DNA of 64,000 bases from Dactylis glomerata (Eukaryota; Streptophyta; Magnoliopsida; Poales; Poaceae), in NCBI GenBank assembly GCA_007115705.1, contig QXEO01000411.1, positions 6,115,702 through 6,179,701 of the forward strand. The letters are read 5' to 3'. Below the pieces are notes generated by a model. The model saw nothing but the letters and a program-made list of their open reading frames with translations. It had not been told where the DNA came from and searched no databases. Within the stretch, counting starts at the first letter, position 1. Each line of letters starts with the position of its first letter. This document shows positions 57,723 through 64,000 of the stretch, in pieces. Position numbers and translations under genes: made by a program.

Positions 57723-58780
57723 AGGTCTTTGGTTTAAAGTAAGCACACCTGGGATTTGACGTGGCACTGGGTCATCTTTTGAATCCATAGTAAGCTTCTG
57801 TCTTCATTTCCAATAGGTGGGGTGTCTATTCACAAACTTGTGTTTCCAGTATTTCTCAAGGAGGCTTGAGTATAATCTTTGTTCCATTGTGGAGCTTCTA
57901 TCCAGCAATGTAGTTTGTTGAACTACTTTGGACACTGAAGGGTCACTCTTTGGGTCAATCAGAGGACCATGATAAAGTGACCTCCTATCTTCACTTCATC
58001 CTCTTTGCTGACATCCTTGAAGGTCCTTCATCTTATGGTTGCTTCCTTGGTGAGCACTTTTGGGGTCAGACGGAGTTCTCCAAGTTGGTAGGACTCCTTC
58101 CATCACGTGTCTTCTTCAACGGTAAGCTTGTGATTCATACTCACCGAAATCCTACGTTTTGGCCACACTGGCTCTCTATAAGGGGTGTAACATCTTATCC
58201 TCCTAAGTTTAAGGTTTAACAACATCGTCCCTCTTGTAAGTATGTTTCTCTAGATTAACCATTCCTCATAACAAGAGTGAACAATATGAGTAGTCATCAT
58301 GGGGCCAATCCATGTCGTACCCAATCATTATCTTGTATTTGGTTTGGTGCATCTCGCATTCTAACTCTTAGTCAACCTCACTAGCTTTGACAAAATTTTC
58401 TTGGAAATTGAACCAATGTTCCAAATCCCATTTTTGAATTTGTGAAAACAAATATATCGTTCCTTAGCTAGAGGTTTGCGTAAACTCTCGTATGGCATTA
58501 ACTCTTAGCTTGCAGATCCTTCAGTTTGCCATCTCTTGTTGTATGCTTCCTTTCCTTGGAGACTGAACATCTTAGATGGAGCCAATAATGTTGCTGCCTT
58601 CACAGAGAATTGTCTAGAAAACACTTGTTTGTGATTGGGATGAAGTTGAGAATAGATAGAAGGGAGCTAAAGAAAAATTCCTACCCAAAACACAGTAGAT
58701 CAAGGCAATTCATCTTACAGACAACATCTAACAAACATTCATCACATCAAGCAAACTAGGTCAAACACTAATAATCTATT
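57723..58780 (-). mobile_element. Element D internal region, non-coding part
   Basis: Follows the B internal region block by block (ccaataggtggg, ctacgttttggccac, attcctacccaaaacaca). No supported ORF; the zinc-knuckle segment is deleted or unrecognisable. Confidence 0.6.
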
Positions 58781-58809
58781 ATGGTCATACCCCAATTTGG
58801 TATGATCAT
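58781..58809. repeat. Inverted repeat in element D
   Basis: atggtcatacc / ggtatgatcat arms with one mismatch, homologous to the hairpins in A and B. Confidence 0.5.
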
Positions 58810-58888
58810 TAAATTATCACAACATCGTTGGTTCTATAAACTAGAATATTGGTGGTCTAGTCTATTACTGTTCTTCATGGATTCATGT

Positions 58889-59415
58889 TGTTGGGGATAT
58901 ACCAAATGGGTATACCGGCAACGTAGTCCTAAACCAGCAAGCCAGGGTGGCCCATCAGGGTGGTATGGTGGATTGCCTACCGGGCAGCCCAGTTGCTGGA
59001 GAAACCATGGCGGTACTGGACGCAGGAGCTCATGGCGGATCCATAGACAGGCCCATGGCGGGTTGCCTTGTAGTACACGCATAGGACTTAGTCTAGGACT
59101 CCAAGTTGTATCCACTCCGGTACCAACGTGTAACCCATGCCAGGCGCCTTTATAAGCCGGCGTGGAGAAGCCCTTGAGGCACAGCTTAGACATACGGCCA
59201 ATCGCATAGCGAAACAGCCAACCTCATCATTGTAACCGAGCACTTGTTGCCATATAGTGATTTATAGCAGCACGTAGGATCTCGCCACCGTTGCGAGATC
59301 TGAAACTGGGTAAACTCGTGCTACCACCATCCCGGATTGCTCCACCGTGTTCACCCCCTTCCACAAACCGCCATACACCTACCCCTATGGCAGATCTGTT
59401 GACGAAACCACGATA
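58889..59415 (+). repeat. 5' LTR of element G
   Basis: Starts TGTTGGGGATATACC. It ends ccacgata beside the PBS, where C has ccacgaca, so the terminal CA appears to have become TA. A possible TATA-like tttataag is near 59148. Confidence 0.75.
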
Positions 59416-62400
59416 GTTGGCGCCCACCGTGGGGCAAAACGCGTCAGGAGCGTGGATCCAGGCGCGATCCGCCTTCGCAGGCATCGGCGACACCGTCGCC
59501 ATCGGGTGTGTCCTCTATGATTCCGGCTTCCCCATCGTCCCAGTGGATAACCTCTGGGTGCTGGCTAGAAAAGACCCCGCTCGATTCACCGTCGTTTTGA
59601 TCGGAGATATCCATATCTTCATTGGGGAGACAAACCCTACCCCCGCTACGGAAACCAATTTCCGGCGGATCGGTATGGCTGAAACACCCAAACGGACCGC
59701 TTTCGAGCTGGATACGGAGGAGGACTCATCTGATCTGGAACTTCCTAAGTTACCTAGATCGGATCTAAAAAAGAATCCCACCCAGCCCGCCCTAGAGGTA
59801 GAGGAAGTGGTGGTAGACCGCTGTGAATCCGCCATGAGCAATCTGGTGTTAGAGACACCGCAGTAGTGCCTTGTTGCTTTCGCAGGTATCACTTTGGGAT
59901 CTACCTCCAATGGAGAAGATAGCCCAGGTGAATCCATACTAGAGGCACTTAACAAAAGTGGTGAATCGGATGACTGGGATAGCAAAGGCTATGATTCTGA
60001 TCACTATGATGCCGCCATGAGAAGGATCGAGGCGGAGTTAGCTCAGCAAGCACTTGAAGAGCAGAACGCAGCCGCCAAGCAGGTGTTCATGACCAGCAAA
60101 GGAGATGACGCTGGGCAGACAACCGGTGATCCGCCATCTCAGGCAGCCCATGACGGAGATGCTGGCAAAGAGCAGGGTAACCCGCCACCAGCCGCCGATC
60201 CCGCCACGGAACAGCTCCCCGAGATCCAGGGCGGCCCCAGGCCTCTGCAACCCGCCATCCCCGAGGTGCATCATCCAGAAGATTTCACGACCTTGCTGGC
60301 CCCTGACTATGTCAGGGACGTGAACGATCTCGAGAAGAAAAGGCGAGCAATCCTCAAAGAAGCAAAGCGAGTCGAGAAGATGGGCCAACAGCTAGATGGT
60401 GACATTGCTAAAGCTCAAGACACACTGAAGCGCGCAAGGAACATGGAGGAGAAGTACGTTACTCTCATCCAGAACTAGATGAACGAGGGAGGCGACCCGC
60501 AGCTGGTGCGAAACCTTGAGTTCACCGTGCCAACCACAGAAACTCTGGCCAAGATGTATATCAAGAACCCGCCATATGTGGACAAGAACCGTGATGAAGT
60601 CAAGGCTACGCCCGTAGAGAACATCGTGGCTGCAAAGGAGCTATTGGAGCATAAAAGCCCAGCAGCCCTAGAGACGGCAGTAAAACTGATGACCAAAGCA
60701 TTGGTGCAGCAGGAGAAAGCTACGTCGTCACGACGGCTTGATTCTGATCCCGCGCTATGCAGGTCCAGCACTGCCTCCAAAGCTCGGGGTACTGGCAACT
60801 ATGGTACGCGCCCTGATAATGAATCTCATACCGGATCCTCAAAAGTCCGAAGAAGAGAAGCTCGCAACCGGGCAGATGCCATCCCAATATCCTCCAATGA
60901 CAAGCCACACGGCAAGGGTCCGCAGAGAAATCCATCACCACCTCGCAAGAACTACCCTGCCTATGGATACCAACAAGACAATGCTGCTCCCCGCCATAAG
61001 ACCAACATGCCGCCACCAAAGTATAAGATGTTCGAAATCCCAAAGGGAGGAATCGTCATATGCGACAACGATGGCAAGCGAGGATGAAGCCGTGACGCTG
61101 GACGCAGAGACGATCCGCCACGACGGGAAGCAAGTCGGGACGGCGGATCCAAGCAACGGGAATGATCTTGCCCTGATGACGGCGCGCACCACAGCGGCGA
61201 CAAGGATAAGCATCGCTCTTCCCGCCGCCACGATGACAAAGGGCAAGGCTCCCGCCGCCATGACGATGATCCATCTCCACGGAGAGCAGAGGGAAGCCGT
61301 CGTAGCTGCAGAGATCAATCACAGGACGGCGAGAGTAAAAGACGACATGATCCTTCGCCATCCCCACCAGGCAGCCCCCATGGCAGCGGCGGTGGCGGCG
61401 GCGGACCAGCAAAATCATGCAACTCTCGCAAGGATCCACAGGACCAGAAGCCCTACGACGCACGTACCCACCTAAACGAGATTGCCAAGTCTCAAGCAGA
61501 CTTCTTCCTTGGCCCAAAGTGCTTTGGACAACGGATCCATGATGAGCCCATCCCACATGGGTTCAAAATCGAGAAAAATATCCGCCAGTACAATGGAGTC
61601 GACAGGCCTCTAACTTGGCTACAAGACTACTTCAACGCAGTACAGTTCGCAGGGGGATCACCCAATGTTGCTGTCCGCTATCTGCCCCTGATGCTATCCG
61701 GCACAACGCAGCAGTGGATCAACGACTTGGCAGAAAATTCCATCCAAACCTGGTTCGACATGCAGACTGCGTTCACCGAAAACTTCGAGGGTACCTATAA
61801 GAGACCTCATAATATTGGTGACCTCCAAAGGTGCCGACGGGCTGACGATGAGACCTCCCGAACTTTCCTTGCGCGATGGCTAGATATGAAGAACTCCTGT
61901 GAAGGGGTTACCGACGAATCCGCCATCCTCGCGTTCATCGACAGTTTGGAGAGAGGCCAGCTGCTCCGCCATCGCCTATTGCGAGAAAGGAACAAAGGGA
62001 AATTAACCCTAAACTCCATGATCACCATCGCAAGCAATTACGCGGCCGCCGATGACGACGCCCACGAATCTCTGAAGGCTTCCGCCATCCAGAATACCGG
62101 AAAGCGGAACAACAGCAATAAACAGAAGAATCCATCAGAAGAGCAGCAAACTCCGGATATGGTGGCCACAACCTTCGCCGATAAGATTCAAAGCAGCCAG
62201 CGCGGCAAAGGACGCGGTACTAGCAGTGGCCAGCCGTGGAGCTCTACAGCTCCCGCTTCGGCGCCATCTGCCCCCGTGTCCTACGATGAATACCGCGATA
62301 TGCCATGCTTCGCCCATCGAGACGCTTTAGGGAAGTGCAATCACACCAACCAGAACTGCAAATTTGTCAACGACATCAAGGCGGATCAAGAAGCTGGCTA

Positions 62401-62580
62401 CAAGCGCAATCGGCGGCAATGGCCTCGTGGCAAAGGAAAAGCGGACAAGGATAAGGAGTCCAAGGATGGGAGTGATATGGACGAAGACCCTGTGCCCAAA
62501 CCCGCCAAAAAGGCAGAGGGTGGGGCTGGCACGGGTAACCCATTCAAAAATACCAACAAAAAAGGAGCCTTTCACACGTT
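59387..62580 (+). pseudogene. gag: Gag of element G, starting inside the LTR, with in-frame stops
   Basis: The ATG at 59387-59389 is 29 nt before the LTR end and in frame with everything downstream. In-frame stops are TAG 59414-59416, TAG 59864-59866, TAG 60476-60478, TGA 61085-61087 and TGA 61163-61165. An acidic, coiled-coil leader (60290-60470) and an Arg/His/Asp-rich stretch precede the Retrotrans_gag core (about 61560-62080), which is well preserved (GTTQQWINDLAENSIQTW, ADDETSRTFLARWLDMKNSC). A Cys/His segment (CFAHRDALGKCNHTNQNC) and a Lys-rich tail follow. Gag forms the particle. The acceptor-like ttgctttcgcag before 59891 made me consider an intron, but the frame is continuous without it. 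Confidence 0.8.
59418..59435 (+). other. Primer-binding site of element G
   Basis: TGGCGCCCACCGTGGGGC, identical to the C site and read through in the gag frame as LAPTVG. Confidence 0.8.
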
Positions 62581-63361
62581 TCTTGGACCCCCCCCCCCGG
62601 CTAAGGCACAACGAGCCGCTATGCGCTCCCTCAATGCCACCGTGCCAAAAGTCCGCCAGTACGTCCGATGGTCCGAAGTACCGGTGCACTGGAGCCACGA
62701 AGACCACCCAGAGCACATCCCGGATGGATATTATGCCATGGTAGTATGCCCTGTAATCCACGGCTACGAGTTCTCCAAGTGTCTAATGGATGGCGGCAGC
62801 AGCTTGAATATCATGTGCGTGGAAACTCTGACAAAACTCGGCCTTACCAAGACCCAACTCCACCATAGTGCCGTCACTTTTTATGGAGTGGTTCCTGGCC
62901 TGCAAGCTAAGTCCCCCGGGTCCATCACCCTCAAGGTAGCCTTCGGTAGTGAAGAAAATTATCGAGAAGAGCCCATAACCTGTGAGGTGGTCCCGTTCAA
63001 AAGTACATACCACGTGATCTTCAGCCGCCCCGCTTTCCACAGTTTTTAGGCCAGGCCATGCTACATCTACAACCAACTGAAGATGCCAGGACCGGATGGC
63101 ATAATCACCATTTATGGCAGCTTCATAAAGGCAAAGGAGTGCGAGGAAGGAGAAGCCGCTTTCGCGGAAGCAGTGTTCTTTGGCGAGGAGTTCAAAGAAA
63201 TCCATGCCGCCACGGACCCTGCGGAGATGCCGGCATCCAAGCAAGAAGTTTCCACCTCCCCGCCTACCTTCAAGCCTACAGTTGATACAAAACAGGTGGA
63301 ACTTGTCGCTGGCGATGCCGCCAAGACCACCTCCATTGGGACAAATCTGTCCCCCAAATAG
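62581..63361 (+). pseudogene. Protease region of element G
   Basis: Retropepsin in the gag frame. The active-site motif reads LMDGGSSLNIM (Asp codon at 62789), with Gly in place of the usual Ser/Thr. The second half has the LGRPAF-type motif decayed to FSRPAFHSF, directly followed by TAG 63047-63049, beyond which the typical ARPCYIYNQLKMPGP segment continues in frame. It ends at TAG 63359-63361, the same codon where element C has a TAG. Possibly inactive. Confidence 0.75.
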
Positions 63362-64000
63362 GAAAGTGCGCTCGTCGAGTTCCTCCGTGAGAACCGGGAC
63401 ATCTTCGCATGGCAGCCATCTGACATGACAGGTGTACCTAGGGAACTTACCGAGCACGCCCTACAGATAATCCCTGGCTCCAAGCCAGTAAGACAAGCCA
63501 TGAGACGCTTCGGAGATGAAAAACACCGCGCGATAGCAAAGGAAATTTCCAAGCTACTGAAAGCAGGCTTCATCAAAGAAGTGATCCATATGAAGTGGGT
63601 GGCAAATCCTGTGTTAGTTCCTAAGAAAAACATAAAGGTTCTGCGCATGTGTGTAGATTACACTGGCCTGAACAAAGCGTGTCCAAAAGATCCTTTTCCC
63701 TTGCCTCGCATTGACCAAGTCATTGACTCGATGGAGGGAGCAGAATTGCTATGTTTCTTACATGCCTACTCAGGATACCACCAGATCAAGATGAAGGAGT
63801 CCGACCAGCTGGCCACGTCGTTCGTAACACCTTATGGCACATATTTTTATGTGACAATGCCGTTCAGTCTGAAAAATGCAGGAGCAACGTACCAGCGCAC
63901 CATGCAGAAGTGCCTGTCGGATCAAATCGGACGTAACATCCACGCATATGTGGACGACATCGCCGTCATGTCCAAGAAGCAAGATGGCCTTATAGCGGAT
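63362..64000 (+). pseudogene. pol: Reverse transcriptase of element G, partial
   Basis: An open frame from just after TAG 63361 to the window end. It shows FLRENRDIFAWQPSDM, VLRMCVDYTGLNKACPKDPF, HAYSGYHQIKM, TPYGTYFYVTMPFSLKNAGA and YVDD (63947-63958). RT copies the element RNA. The catalytic Asp pair is intact. HAYSGYH has His where Asp is usual (MDAYSGYH in C), which would remove a catalytic carboxylate. RNase H and integrase would lie beyond the window. Confidence 0.85.

Larger units (their letters stand above)
22200..58888 (-). mobile_element. Element D: long-LTR LARD-like element (host of C, Helitrons, E and G)
   Basis: D is assembled from 22200-23660, 26900-28331, 56429-57578 (LTR) and 57579-58888 (internal). 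It is the outermost element of the right two thirds. Its LTR follows the B LTR block for block (gaatatgcaggcccatgaat, tcagtacaatgatgtactgg, ttccgtacttccatgtctag), as does its internal region. The first ~200 bp of the LTR are lost at the C junction. About 4 kb of LTR remain. No pol is seen within the window. The remainder lies beyond G. Confidence 0.75.
58889..64000 (+). mobile_element. Element G: Tat-lineage Ty3/Gypsy retrotransposon, cut by the window end
   Basis: It inserted into the D internal region. A 5' LTR (58889-59415), PBS, then a single reading frame for gag, protease and the first part of RT. The PBS and the RT blocks (LKNAGATYQRTMQKCL, YVDD) match the Tat lineage and resemble element C. 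The sequence is peppered with ccgcca/tggcgg motifs. The frame contains seven stops (all TAG or TGA) and no frameshift over 4.6 kb. The 3' end lies outside, so the target duplication (left side catgt, 58884-58888) cannot be checked. Confidence 0.85.

Noticed and set aside
59864..59896. Possible intron acceptor (ttgctttcgcag) before the second part of G gag
   Set aside because: The reading frame continues through without splicing apart from one TAG; no clear donor was found.

Overview
This window is intergenic DNA from a large-genome grass, most likely a Triticeae species (wheat, Aegilops, barley or rye). It is almost entirely nested transposable elements. The evidence is a BARE/Angela-like Copia LTR (terminus TGAAGGAAATATGCC on the minus strand), Athila-type LTRs beginning TGATACGTCTC, Tat-lineage Gypsy elements with a second RNase H, a Stowaway MITE with CTCCCTCCGTTTC ends, and Helitrons ending in CTAG. 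No intact host gene is visible. Element letters below are my own labels; family names are given only as resemblance.

Layout, left to right. 1-1042: GC-rich Gypsy-type fragment carrying a plus-strand promoter and the first 26 codons of an ORF, cut by the next element. 1043-7292: element F, a plus-strand Athila-type non-autonomous element with a truncated 3' LTR. 7293-~14035: element A, a minus-strand long-LTR element with damaged gag-like ORFs, truncated at both ends. ~14036-22199: element C, a minus-strand Tat-lineage Gypsy with protease, RT, two RNase H domains and integrase, a 5' LTR at 21459-22199, and a plus-strand ORF with a B3-like DNA-binding domain at its 3' side. 22200-58888: element D, a minus-strand element with LTRs of about 4.6 kb. 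It is split by C, by two head-to-tail Helitrons (23661-26899, the first containing a MITE), and by element E (28332-56428). E is a minus-strand relative of F and itself contains a Copia element K (30063-38477, TSD CTTAA) and element B (39038-51530, TSD CGAGT), a LARD-like element with nearly identical 4.6-kb LTRs. 58889-64000: element G, a plus-strand Tat-lineage Gypsy that inserted into D and runs off the window.

Target-site duplications fix the order D, then E, then K and B. By-eye LTR divergence agrees: about 20 differences per 1.6 kb in E, but only about a dozen per 4.6 kb in B and about ten per 1.7 kb in K. F, A, B, D, E and K lack a complete pol and would need enzymes in trans. C and G carry pol (G only in part within the window), but their single long reading frames are interrupted by stop codons, mostly TAG and TGA, with no frameshift.

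The most unusual signals are: the antisense B3-domain ORF in C together with a short motif scattered through that element; gag start codons lying inside the LTR 29 nt from its end, in frame through the primer-binding site, in both C and G; a shared TAG at the same codon between protease and RT in C and G; replacement of the whole internal ORF between F and E; a hairpin conserved between the ORFs of A, B and D; and tandem Helitrons.
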